DNA from: Candidatus Tharpella sp.
Lineage (GTDB): Bacteria; Desulfobacterota; Anaeroferrophillalia; Anaeroferrophillales; Tharpellaceae
Assembly (NCBI GenBank): GCA_021163565.1
Contig: JAGGTT010000174.1
Location: forward strand, 1 to 8,221
Direction of reading: 5' to 3'
Length of the DNA: 8,221 bases
Shown: piece after piece, positions 1-5,885 of the stretch
How positions within the stretch are numbered: position 1 is the stretch's first letter
Layout: each line of letters begins with the position of its first letter
The notes under the pieces: model-generated
What the model was told of the DNA's origin: nothing
Seen by the model: only the letters and a program-made list of their open reading frames with translations
Databases searched by the model: none
Program-made: the position numbers and the translations under genes

Positions 1-2
1 AA

Positions 3-389
3 TTGTACGCCATTGATTGGGCCTTGGCCAATAAAAATAGCCCGGTCTGGGACGGAGGGCAGTCACGGGCCCTGGAAAATATGGTTTTTCTCCACTTGCG
101 TCGAAGTTGGTCCAGAGTGCACTATTATCTTACCGGCAAAAAACGACAAGAAGTTGATTTTCTTGTCGCTGACAGCCATGGTACTCCGATAATGGCATTG
201 CAAGTTTGCCTGGATATCTCATAAAAAAGCACCCTGCAACGGGAGTTGGAGAGCCTGGCCGTTACCGCAAATTATTTCAAAACAAAAATCAATCTCATAA
301 TAACCTATAATCAAGCAAATGATTTCTGCATAAATAACGTAAAGATAAAAGCTGTCCCAGCCTGGAAATGGCTATTGGAAGATTTTTAA
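3..389 (+). pseudogene. C-terminal end of a DUF4143-type AAA ATPase, interrupted by an in-frame stop
   Basis: The frame reads LYAIDWALANKNS, then ENMVFLHLRR, then KKRQEVDFLVADSHG and QVCLDIS. This is the usual C-terminal region of the ATPases that pair an archaeal-type AAA domain with DUF4143, including the E-V-D-F-L nuclease-like motif. A TAA at 222-224 stops the frame after QVCLDIS, but the same frame continues to a second TAA at 387-389 with KSTLQRELESLAVTANYF and ends KIKAVPAWKWLLEDF. In intact members the segment after the Q-V-C-x-D-I-S motif is a D/E-x-x-T-L-x-R-E-L helix and the protein ends with a P-x-W-x-W-L-L motif. The fit therefore needs no insertion or deletion, only one sense codon changed to TAA. 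The 5' part lies outside the window. The family is common as accessory, often horizontally moved cargo, and its cellular role is unclear. A sequencing error at this codon is the main alternative. Confidence 0.8.
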
Positions 390-446
390 TCAGGCGAGGT
401 TCTTGGAAAATATTTTAAGTCATTAGAGGCGTATTTTTACTCCCAA

Positions 447-489
447 AGATATGGGCGTGTCGCCGGCCAATACTTATATCTCTGTTTTT
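447..489 (+). terminator. Weak possible terminator between convergent genes
   Basis: Inverted arms AGATAT (447-452) and ATATCT (476-481) enclose a short GGCG-TGT-CGCC hairpin (454-464). On the plus strand a CTGTTTTTG tract follows. It lies between the broken ATPase (+) and the membrane-protein gene (-), where a terminator would be expected. The outer stem is short and the loop asymmetric, so this is a weak call. Confidence 0.22.
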
Positions 490-497
490 GTGGAGGA

Positions 498-1532
498 TTA
501 CTGTTTTTCGATATTATCATGGATATTTTGTTTGTTGATCTGTTTTTGCTTGTAAGTTTGTGATTGAGGGCTCAGTTTTTGAGTTTTCTCGACGTTGTTG
601 TTTTGCCGGAGTACTTGGGGTGAAACGCTTGGTTTTAAGGGGCCAAAATGAAACAGGCTCAAGCTGATAATAAAAAAGAGAGCGATAATGAGCGTTGCCC
701 GGTAGTTTACGAGAGCGTCTTTGTTAATCTTGATAAGCAGTAACCAGCCCAGGAGAGCCGATGTTGCCATGCCTGCAAACCAGTATATTTCCGGGGGGCT
801 GAAAAGGCTGTTCGGGAATCTGGTCGAAAAGTCGTACAAAAACCAGCCCAAAAGTATTATCTGTAGGCTTACTGTTGTAATCAGCCAATTGCCGGCAAAG
901 CCCGCTGCCTTAAAATAATATTCGCGGGATTGTTTACGTTTATTCTCCTTCTCTTTGGCATTTGCGAGCATGAAAAAGAGGGCTGAAACCGCAATTGAAT
1001 TAAGGCAGAAATGGATAAAACAGACAATATTAACCTGGTTTATTCCGTTGGAAAGAAGCTCACCACTTGTTTGTGTGCTCTGGATATCCATCAGAGAAAC
1101 AGATATTGAAGGAAAAAACCAGAGCGCGGCAGAGGTTAAAGCCATACCTGCAGCAATGAGAGCCAGGGGCGCATGCAGGGCCTTGATTTTTATGGTTTTG
1201 GCGGTGAAGTGGTAAATCAGGAAAAACAGTAGAGAGATTCCGAAACTTATGCTGACAATCGTGATGGTACTTAGCTGCGTTATGGCGGTGGCCTGTGGCA
1301 GGAAGACTATAGTTCCGCCGATAAGTGAAAAAATAATAATCCAGAGCCAGGTTGAACGGGTGATATTGTGACTTCTGACGGGATAGTTCGCCTGGGCCGT
1401 AGCTTTGTGTGTGAACTCACTGATACAAGCCAGCAGGGAACTACCGATGATTAGTGCTAAAGCCAGCAGGAAAATGATTTTGCCTGCTGATTGGTACGGG
1501 GCAGTGTCTATATAGTTAATAATATCATTCAT
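498..1532 (-). CDS. Polytopic inner-membrane protein of unknown function (about 8 TM helices)
   Basis: This 344-residue protein has about eight hydrophobic segments near residues 17-38, 62-80, 90-108, 119-140, 168-190, 208-233, 248-267 and 277-296. There is no obvious cleavable signal peptide. A basic loop (KEKENKRKQSREYY, about 193-206) lies between TM5 and TM6. After TM8 comes a polar tail of about 45 residues rich in Gln, Asn and Lys. A His (H174) sits inside TM5 in an I-H-F-C-L-N-S-I-A-V context, and H108 lies at the end of TM3. The H-x7-A-V pattern faintly recalls cytochrome bd subunit I-like quinol-binding membrane proteins, but I cannot establish this. The ATG start is preceded by only a weak AGAG. 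The coding sequence looks more A+T-rich than the downstream redox genes. It is 116 nt past the aldolase gene on the same strand, so it may have its own promoter. Real gene: confident. Function: unknown. Confidence 0.8.
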   Translation of the reverse strand: MNDIINYIDTAPYQSAGKIIFLLALALIIGSSLLACISEFTHKATAQANYPVRSHNITRSTWLWIIIFSLIGGTIVFLPQATAITQLSTITIVSISFGISLLFFLIYHFTAKTIKIKALHAPLALIAAGMALTSAALWFFPSISVSLMDIQSTQTSGELLSNGINQVNIVCFIHFCLNSIAVSALFFMLANAKEKENKRKQSREYYFKAAGFAGNWLITTVSLQIILLGWFLYDFSTRFPNSLFSPPEIYWFAGMATSALLGWLLLIKINKDALVNYRATLIIALFFIISLSLFHFGPLKPSVSPQVLRQNNNVEKTQKLSPQSQTYKQKQINKQNIHDNIEKQ

Positions 1533-1648
1533 TAAAAATTCTCTATTTTAAGTACCCAAGTTTTTTCCTGGATTAAACTACCAAATAAGCGCAGCGTTTC
1601 TAAAGCAATGGCCGGCATAAAGCAAGGTTAAATTGGTGGGATAGAAGT

Positions 1649-2320
1649 TTATTGCCGGGTTGTTGGTTTTCGGTTGCGGCCATAATCTTGAAAACGGAGC
1701 AGGGCTTGTTCCATCTCCAGGTCACTGAGGATGACTGGCTTGCCGATGGCTGTGGCCCGGTGGTAGAGTTCGGCAACCTCTTCGATATAAAGGGCCGTAT
1801 CGTAGGCTGAAGTCAGGTTTTTCCCGACCGCAATCAGGCCGTGGTTGGCCATCAGAATACAGCGGTCATTAGGACCTAAGGCGGCAGCCGTTTTTGCGGC
1901 CAGTTCTTCGGTGCCGAAAGTTGCGTAAGGAGCGACCCTGATCTCTTTACAACCGGCGACTCCGATCAGATAGTGACAGGCGGGCAGAGGTTCGTGAAGC
2001 AGGGCTAATGTGGTTGCAAAACGGGAGTGGGTGTGGACTACGGCATCTATTTCGGGGCGCAGGTTGTAGAGCTTAAGGTGCAACTGCCACTCACTTGAGG
2101 GTTTTTCTCCCGCAATGTGCAGGCCGTCAAAATTGATCAGGCTGATATCGTCAAGTTTGATTTTGTCGTAATCGATGCCGGAAGGCGTTATCGCGATTAC
2201 TCCTTCCGAGCGCAAGGCAACACTTAGATTGCCGCCGGTACCAGTGGTCAGGCCGTCTGCCAGCATCTTAAGGCCATAGTCCAGTAAAAGTTGACGCTGT
2301 TCGTTAACAGTTTTTTTCAT
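1649..2320 (-). CDS. Class II aldolase/adducin-family protein, L-fuculose-1-phosphate aldolase-like
   Basis: Cytosolic Zn-dependent class II aldolase. The family cleaves or forms a C-C bond between dihydroxyacetone phosphate and an aldehyde; FucA makes DHAP and L-lactaldehyde. Numbering from the upstream TTG, visible motifs are GTGGNLS (31-37, phosphate loop), TPSG (49-52), PSSEWQLH with catalytic E81, VHTHS with Zn ligands H100 and H102, and NHG with H164. These align in order and spacing with E73/H92/H94/H155 of E. coli FucA, so the active site looks intact; the length is near the family norm. Two starts are possible: TTG at 2332, overlapping the thioesterase stop as TTGA (227 aa), or ATG at 2320 (223 aa). 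Neither has a clear Shine-Dalgarno sequence, suggesting translation coupled to the preceding gene; I chose the ATG. No sugar kinase or isomerase is nearby, so the true substrate is open. Related enzymes act on 5-deoxyribulose phosphate or methylthioribulose phosphate. Confidence 0.9.
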   Translation of the reverse strand: MKKTVNEQRQLLLDYGLKMLADGLTTGTGGNLSVALRSEGVIAITPSGIDYDKIKLDDISLINFDGLHIAGEKPSSEWQLHLKLYNLRPEIDAVVHTHSRFATTLALLHEPLPACHYLIGVAGCKEIRVAPYATFGTEELAAKTAAALGPNDRCILMANHGLIAVGKNLTSAYDTALYIEEVAELYHRATAIGKPVILSDLEMEQALLRFQDYGRNRKPTTRQ

Positions 2321-2328
2321 GATATCAA

Positions 2329-2724
2329 TCAAGTTGACGGAATAAGATTCAAAATATCAGATGGCATGGTTATGCTTTTATGTTTTTTTATGTCGAAGAT
2401 CAGGAAAGTGACTTCGGCCTTGCAGACGATCTCTCCATTATCCTGTTTGCTTATGACCTGGTCGATGATGCCGACTTTATGGTTACGGATTTCCCGGAAA
2501 ATCGTTTCGATACAGAGAATATCTCCGGCGAAGGCTTCTTTGCGGTAGTCGATGTTCAGGTTGACCACGGCAAAGCCTAAGCCGCGTTTTACCATGCCCC
2601 AGAGATCGACTCCGTGTTTTTCAATTTCATCACAGCGGCCCCACTCTAAAAATTCGACATATTTAGCATTGTTGACGTGTCCCATTACATCGATATGGGT
2701 AGAACGAACTGTAATCTCAAGCAT
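2329..2724 (-). CDS. Hotdog-fold acyl-CoA thioesterase, FadM/4HBT-like
   Basis: This 131-residue single-domain protein is close in length to E. coli FadM (YbaW, 132 aa). The N-terminus carries the 4HBT signature H-x-D-V-x-G-H-V-N-N-A-x-Y (about residues 10-22) with the candidate catalytic Asp at D12. It is followed by E-x-x-R (E27, R30) and by a VVNLNIDYRKEA block that matches the VVNININYRRPA segment of FadM as I know it. The expected activity is hydrolysis of acyl-CoA to free fatty acid and CoA in the cytosol, with chain preference unknown. The ATG at 2724 has a loose GGGAATGAG stretch upstream on its strand. The stop TGA overlaps the potential TTG start of the aldolase gene, so the two are translationally linked. 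The upstream Cys-rich gene ends 74 nt earlier on the same strand. Family confidence is high; the physiological substrate is not known. Confidence 0.9.
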   Translation of the reverse strand: MLEITVRSTHIDVMGHVNNAKYVEFLEWGRCDEIEKHGVDLWGMVKRGLGFAVVNLNIDYRKEAFAGDILCIETIFREIRNHKVGIIDQVISKQDNGEIVCKAEVTFLIFDIKKHKSITMPSDILNLIPST

Positions 2725-2798
2725 ATTGTGGTCTCATTCCCATTGGAGCTATAGTGTTGCCAGGTTGTCGATAGACTGGTGCGGATACCATAAACTGC

Positions 2799-3641
2799 TT
2801 AATAAAGCAAAATCTTTTCCAGAGTTTCTTCCGTCTTGTTGAGGATTAATTCTGCCTCTGTTGCCGGAAGTTCCCAGAGTCCGGCACCAAATTTCAGCAG
2901 TCGGGAAAGGGCGAAAGGGATTTCAAGCCGGTGAGCGGGAATCAGGGCTCTGTCCCCAGAAGTTCGGAAAGAGGGATCGTCGGTAAGCTTTTTCAGCTCA
3001 TCTATCAGGGCGTTTCTTAAGGAGATATAGTGATCTAAATTATGGCGCAGAAAATCGATTCCTTTTTTACGGGCAGTCTCAAAAGCCAGATAGCCATCAA
3101 GTCGGAAATCAAGGGTTTGCCAGAGAAATCCGTATTCAGCCAGAAACGGCTTGCGGTTTTCTTGAGCGTCAATGATTATAAGCTGTACCATCATCGTCTC
3201 CCAGGCCAGCAGCCGCATCAGCGGGTTGCTGCGGCTGGAGTAGGCGAATGAATCCATATCCAGACAGAGACTGAGACAGAAATTTTGTTCATCCGGGTTT
3301 AACTCAGCAAAAACCATTGCTTCACGGCAGAGGGCATTGGCACATTTGAACTGGTAGCCGGTTAAATTTCGTAGGTCTTTACCGTTATGCCGGAGCGGGT
3401 GCAGCAGGCAGCCCGCCTGTTTTTCCTCATCGTCAAGAAAGCCCAGGCCCCAGCAGCTCTCTCCGGATATTTCCTGACCTAAAGTAATATTATCATTTAT
3501 AGCTTTACGATTTCGACGGAGCATGGCCCGTCTCTCTTCGATGTTATCGAGCGGATCAGCTTCAGGGTCACGAATCGGCGGGCAGCAGTAAAAGCAGCTT
3601 TTTTGGTCATCAGGAAAGCAGAGTGAGGCAAGATTGAGCAT
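2799..3641 (-). CDS. Cys-rich protein of unknown function with YkgJ-like cysteine cluster
   Basis: This 280-residue soluble protein has all ten of its Cys in the first 126 residues: C8, C16, C19, C20, C63, C78, C100, C105, C122 and C126. The N-terminus has a C-x2-CC-P-P-I cluster. It is followed by a Cys-hydrophobic stretch and AGCLLHP (77-82), then FKCANALC (98-105). This arrangement recalls the CxxC..CC...C...C-x-h-Y/H layout of the YkgJ class (PF03692), thought to bind Zn or an Fe-S cluster, but I cannot assign the family firmly. The remaining 150 residues are mostly helical and Cys-free, with no transmembrane segment. The ATG at 3641 has no recognisable Shine-Dalgarno sequence and lies 16 nt beyond a strong hairpin (3658-3700), so expression may be low or controlled. 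No alternative start is evident. It lies downstream of the XRE-cupin gene on the same strand. Metal binding is inference only. Confidence 0.8.
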   Translation of the reverse strand: MLNLASLCFPDDQKSCFYCCPPIRDPEADPLDNIEERRAMLRRNRKAINDNITLGQEISGESCWGLGFLDDEEKQAGCLLHPLRHNGKDLRNLTGYQFKCANALCREAMVFAELNPDEQNFCLSLCLDMDSFAYSSRSNPLMRLLAWETMMVQLIIIDAQENRKPFLAEYGFLWQTLDFRLDGYLAFETARKKGIDFLRHNLDHYISLRNALIDELKKLTDDPSFRTSGDRALIPAHRLEIPFALSRLLKFGAGLWELPATEAELILNKTEETLEKILLY

Positions 3642-3657
3642 AGTCGGGTATGAAATG

Positions 3658-3700
3658 AAGATATCAGCCGGTACCGTTGAGTTGTAGCGGCTGATATCTT
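3658..3700 (-). terminator. Perfect 13-bp inverted repeat: terminator, attenuator or translational hairpin
   Basis: Arms AAGATATCAGCCG (3658-3670) and CGGCTGATATCTT (3688-3700) are exact reverse complements. The 17-nt loop can add a TAC/GTA pairing (3672-3674 with 3684-3686) after one mismatch. On the minus strand the hairpin starts 12 nt after the regulator stop codon and ends 16 nt before the ATG of the Cys-rich gene. A partly U-rich stretch (CUUCAUUUCAU) follows it on that strand. This suits an intrinsic terminator or attenuator for the regulator transcript, or a structure limiting translation of the next gene. The U tract is interrupted, so full termination is uncertain. Confidence 0.6.
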
Positions 3701-3712
3701 TCGATATGTGGG

Positions 3713-4357
3713 CTATTCGCTGTACATGACGGCCAGGATCAAGGCCGGTTTGTCGGTGTTGGTAATGACGATATGCGGAGTTGTCGATTTAAGGTAGAGT
3801 GCATCCCCTAAACCGAGAATTTCAACCTTATCTTCAACTGTAATTTTAACTTCACCGTCAATAACGTAGATAAGCTCCTCGCCTTCATGAACCGAGGGCA
3901 CGACATCCTTAGCTTTCTCCGGATTAAGTTTGACGATGAAGGGGTCCATGTGGCGGTCTTTAAGGTCTGCCGCCAGGGGAATATAGCTGTGGTAGCTGGC
4001 CCGGCCGGTCGGCAACGGGGCACTCTTCTGATCGTTGACCCGCAAGACGCTGTAATGTTTCTGTTCTTCCTTATCGGAAAAGAGAGAACTCATAACTGTA
4101 TTTAAAGCTCGGGAGAGGCGAATCATCGTGCCCAGCGGGGGGATTATCTTCTCCTGTTCAACGTTCTCAAGCATCTCAACATCAAAACCGGTTTTATGAG
4201 CCAACTCCTCAAGGGAGAGACCCTGAATTTCACGCATATGTTTGATCTTTTCACCAACGTGGATCGGCTCTGACTGTTCCTGAGGTTTATCCATGTGATC
4301 CGCCAGATCGGTCAGGTATTTTTCGTAATATTCATTGTATTTTTCAATCTTTATCAT
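3713..4357 (-). CDS. XRE-family transcriptional regulator with C-terminal cupin sensor domain
   Basis: This 214-residue DNA-binding regulator has an N-terminal extension of about 30 charged residues. A Cro/C1-type helix-turn-helix follows at about 34-92 (GEKIKHMREIQGLSLEELAH, then a recognition-helix region ending in P-P-L-G-T-M-I-R-L-S-R-A-L). The cupin barrel lies at about 140-212. Cupin motif 1 reads H157-E-G-E-E161-L-I-Y-V-I-D-G; motif 2 reads G-D-A-L-Y-L-K-S-T-T-P-H195. The second His of the classical metal site is replaced by Glu or Gly, as is common in this regulator class, so it may bind an organic ligand rather than act enzymatically. The ATG has a good AGGAG (4366-4370 on the complementary strand) with 8-nt spacing. 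It is the first gene of the minus-strand set and faces the divergent redox operon, so it could control itself and either neighbour. Ligand and targets are not visible. Confidence 0.92.
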   Translation of the reverse strand: MIKIEKYNEYYEKYLTDLADHMDKPQEQSEPIHVGEKIKHMREIQGLSLEELAHKTGFDVEMLENVEQEKIIPPLGTMIRLSRALNTVMSSLFSDKEEQKHYSVLRVNDQKSAPLPTGRASYHSYIPLAADLKDRHMDPFIVKLNPEKAKDVVPSVHEGEELIYVIDGEVKITVEDKVEILGLGDALYLKSTTPHIVITNTDKPALILAVMYSE

Positions 4358-4457
4358 TGTTCGTACTCCTGAGTTGACATGTTTCTATTCCCCCTGCTTT
4401 TAACTCTGTCTGCCAGCTTACGTTAAGTGGCTTGTTAAAGAGCTACGCTGTTATCAT

Positions 4458-4486
4458 ATAATGTTCACGATGTAAAGAGCAAGCAA
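4458..4486 (-). promoter_or_regulatory. Candidate sigma-70 promoter for the XRE-cupin gene
   Basis: On the minus strand TTGCTT (complement of 4481-4486) is followed after 17 nt by CATTAT (complement of 4458-4463). Each box matches four of six consensus bases. It would start transcription about 95 nt before the regulator ATG. The same A+T-rich bases contain a perfect TATAAT on the plus strand (4457-4462), so the orientation is uncertain. Confidence 0.3.
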
Positions 4487-4543
4487 TAATTTTTATAAGG
4501 TCTGAAAAAAATAATTCCTGGAAAAATTTTGTTGATAAAAATC

Positions 4544-4572
4544 TTGACAAACATCCGATGGTCGGTTAGCAG
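4544..4572 (+). promoter_or_regulatory. Candidate promoter of the redox operon with an operator-like dyad in the spacer
   Basis: A perfect -35 box TTGACA (4544-4549) stands 17 nt ahead of a poor -10 (TAGCAG, 4567-4572). Between them is CCGA-TGG-TCGG (4555-4565), a dyad inside a longer AACATCCGATGGTCGGTT stretch. From general knowledge, TetR/AcrR-type repressors often bind ACCGAC/GTCGGT dyads placed exactly in the -35/-10 spacer, so a repressed or activator-dependent promoter is plausible. It lies about 35 nt upstream of the first start codon of the operon. Confidence 0.45.
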
Positions 4573-4605
4573 TCAACGGCAAAATGTAGCGGGAGCGGAC
4601 TTTTC

Positions 4606-5295
4606 TTGTTGGCAGGCGATTTTACAGATAATGATGCATGGCGTTTGGCCGCCTATAAAGAGCTGGTAAGCCTGGTCAATAGTCTGTTCAGCAATTTCCT
4701 GGGTGATTATTGCTATAACTGCCAGTCAGTTATCGGGCGTTTGCCCGAAGCTGAAAATGAAGCGTTTGTATTGCTCGAAGGAGTTTATCCCGGCTGCTGC
4801 CATCGCGGGGCCGGAGATATCTTTCGCCTTGAGGGGCAGGATCCTGAGCGTATGTATCTGGCTTCCGTAATAATTTCAGGTTTGCAGCGCGAGCGTGAGT
4901 TGCGGTTAAAGAATTTCGAACTCGGGACTTGCGGCGGTACCTACAGGTTGCGGCGTCAGCGGGATGATTCCGTAATCACCGGGGCTCACTGTCGATATTT
5001 TTCCGCCGCCGGATGTACCTTGGGGGTTTTGAAAGGTCCTCTCTGTATTAATTTCATCTGTCCGCCGATGCGTAGTGATCTTCTTGTGGTTTGCGCCGGA
5101 GATGATCGCCTGGTCGGTCCGGAACATGATTTTATGTTTATTTACAGAAGCCTGGCCATCATAAGTTATGATTGTCGGGATGAGGTCGAGCGAGAAATTT
5201 TATTGTTTCGCCGGAAGTTGCAGGCGTTGGAAAATAAATGCACGGCATTTCTGATTGAACGACAGGTTCAATCACTATTTAGCCTCTATAATTGA
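4606..5295 (+). CDS. Cys-rich protein of unknown function, first gene of the NuoEF operon
   Basis: This 229-residue soluble protein has twelve Cys: C36, C39, C64, C65, C109, C129, C137, C147, C152, C163, C190 and C212. They are arranged as CYNC, then GCCHRG, then GTCGG, then HCRYFSAAGCTL and GPLCINFICPP. The C-x2-C, CC, then C-x7-C-x-L and P-x-C-x4-C order resembles YkgJ-type (PF03692) cysteine-cluster proteins, though I cannot call it firmly. No membrane segment is visible. The start is most likely TTG at 4606 (or TTG at 4609), because no in-frame ATG or GTG fits and a GGGAG (4591-4595) lies 10 nt upstream of 4606. The stop TGA overlaps an ATG (TGATG), and the nuoE-like start follows 17 nt later, so it is co-expressed with the redox subunits. 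A role in Fe-S handling or assembly of the complex is a guess from context only. Confidence 0.78.
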   Translation: MLAGDFTDNDAWRLAAYKELVSLVNSLFSNFLGDYCYNCQSVIGRLPEAENEAFVLLEGVYPGCCHRGAGDIFRLEGQDPERMYLASVIISGLQRERELRLKNFELGTCGGTYRLRRQRDDSVITGAHCRYFSAAGCTLGVLKGPLCINFICPPMRSDLLVVCAGDDRLVGPEHDFMFIYRSLAIISYDCRDEVEREILLFRRKLQALENKCTAFLIERQVQSLFSLYN

Positions 5296-5312
5296 TGAGG
5301 AGAAAAAATAAG

Positions 5313-5885
5313 ATGTTGGATCAATTACTGGCCGCTCTGAATGAGACTGAGAGGGCGGCTGTCGATGAAGAGGAATATCAGGTATTACAGGCGGTTGTGG
5401 ATGAATTGCCGGCTTTTTCACATGAGGTTTCCCAGCTCATTCCAATCCTGCAGGAGATTCAGGCAAAACATGGCTATCTGCCCCGACTTGCCTTGAATAT
5501 GGTTGCTGATCATGTGCAGACCACCATCGGCAAAGTTTACGGTATCGCGACGTTTTATAATCAGTTTCGCTTCAACCCCCCGGGCCGTAATCCGATCAAA
5601 GTCTGTTTAGGTACTGCCTGCCATGTCAAGGGCGGCGAGATTCTTATGGAAAATTTTGAACGACGCTTGCAGATCAAAGAGGGGGAGACCTCTGCTGATC
5701 GGGAATATAGCCTGGAGCGGGTTGCCTGTATCGGTTGTTGTGCTCTGGCCCCGGCGGTGGTTGTCGGCGAGAAGGTTGAAGCCTATGTGACTCCGAGCAA
5801 AGTGGAAGGAATAATAACCGAGATTGAAGTGCGCAACGAGATGGCAGCGCGGGAGCAGATGAAAAATGAAGCAGCCAACGGGTAG
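5313..5885 (+). CDS. nuoE: NuoE/HydC-like thioredoxin-fold [2Fe-2S] subunit
   Basis: This 190-residue protein is the 24-kDa-type subunit of an NADH-linked complex. It carries a [2Fe-2S] cluster in a thioredoxin-like fold and passes electrons to or from the flavoprotein. A helical N-terminal region (about 25-75) contains the family segment LIPILQEIQAKHGYLP and is followed by V-Y-G-I-A-T-F-Y-N-Q-F (75-85). The cluster ligands are C98-x4-C103 (CLGTACH) and C139-x3-C143 (CIGCC, followed by ALAP), which is the canonical pattern. The start was placed at ATG 5313 because TGAGGAG (5296-5302) lies 10 nt upstream. Earlier TTG (5292) and ATG (5295) codons in frame would add seven or six residues but lack such spacing. 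The last 20 nt overlap the next gene. The complex may be a hydrogenase, formate dehydrogenase or other NAD(P)-linked redox enzyme. Confidence 0.95.
   Translation: MLDQLLAALNETERAAVDEEEYQVLQAVVDELPAFSHEVSQLIPILQEIQAKHGYLPRLALNMVADHVQTTIGKVYGIATFYNQFRFNPPGRNPIKVCLGTACHVKGGEILMENFERRLQIKEGETSADREYSLERVACIGCCALAPAVVVGEKVEAYVTPSKVEGIITEIEVRNEMAAREQMKNEAANG

Larger units (their letters stand above)
4358..4605. promoter_or_regulatory. Divergent intergenic control region
   Basis: These 248 bases separate the regulator gene (-) from the redox operon (+). The part nearest the regulator is mixed in composition, and the middle and right parts (about 4451-4550) are A+T-rich, with A tracts at 4505-4512 and 4521-4530 that could act as UP-like or bent DNA. 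It holds the Shine-Dalgarno of the regulator, candidate promoters on both strands and a small dyad, listed separately. I see no riboswitch-like fold or RNA gene. Confidence 0.6.

Noticed and set aside
222..224. Recoded stop codon in the ATPase fragment
   Set aside because: The codon is TAA, which is not used for selenocysteine or pyrrolysine, and no frameshift signal is needed; a nonsense mutation or an error is simpler.
1533..1648. Terminator or promoter between the aldolase and membrane-protein genes
   Set aside because: Only short imperfect palindromes (around AGCGCAGCGT and GCCGGC) and a TAAAAT without a convincing -35 are present; none is strong enough to annotate.
4432..4462. Plus-strand promoter TTGTTA...TATAAT
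   Set aside because: The -10 is perfect, but the -35 is poor and the spacer is 19 nt. The TTGACA element closer to the operon is a better candidate, although this one cannot be excluded.
4584..4589. ATG-TAG start-stop minimal open frame in the operon leader
   Set aside because: It has no ribosome binding site and such hexamers occur by chance; nothing else supports a regulatory role.
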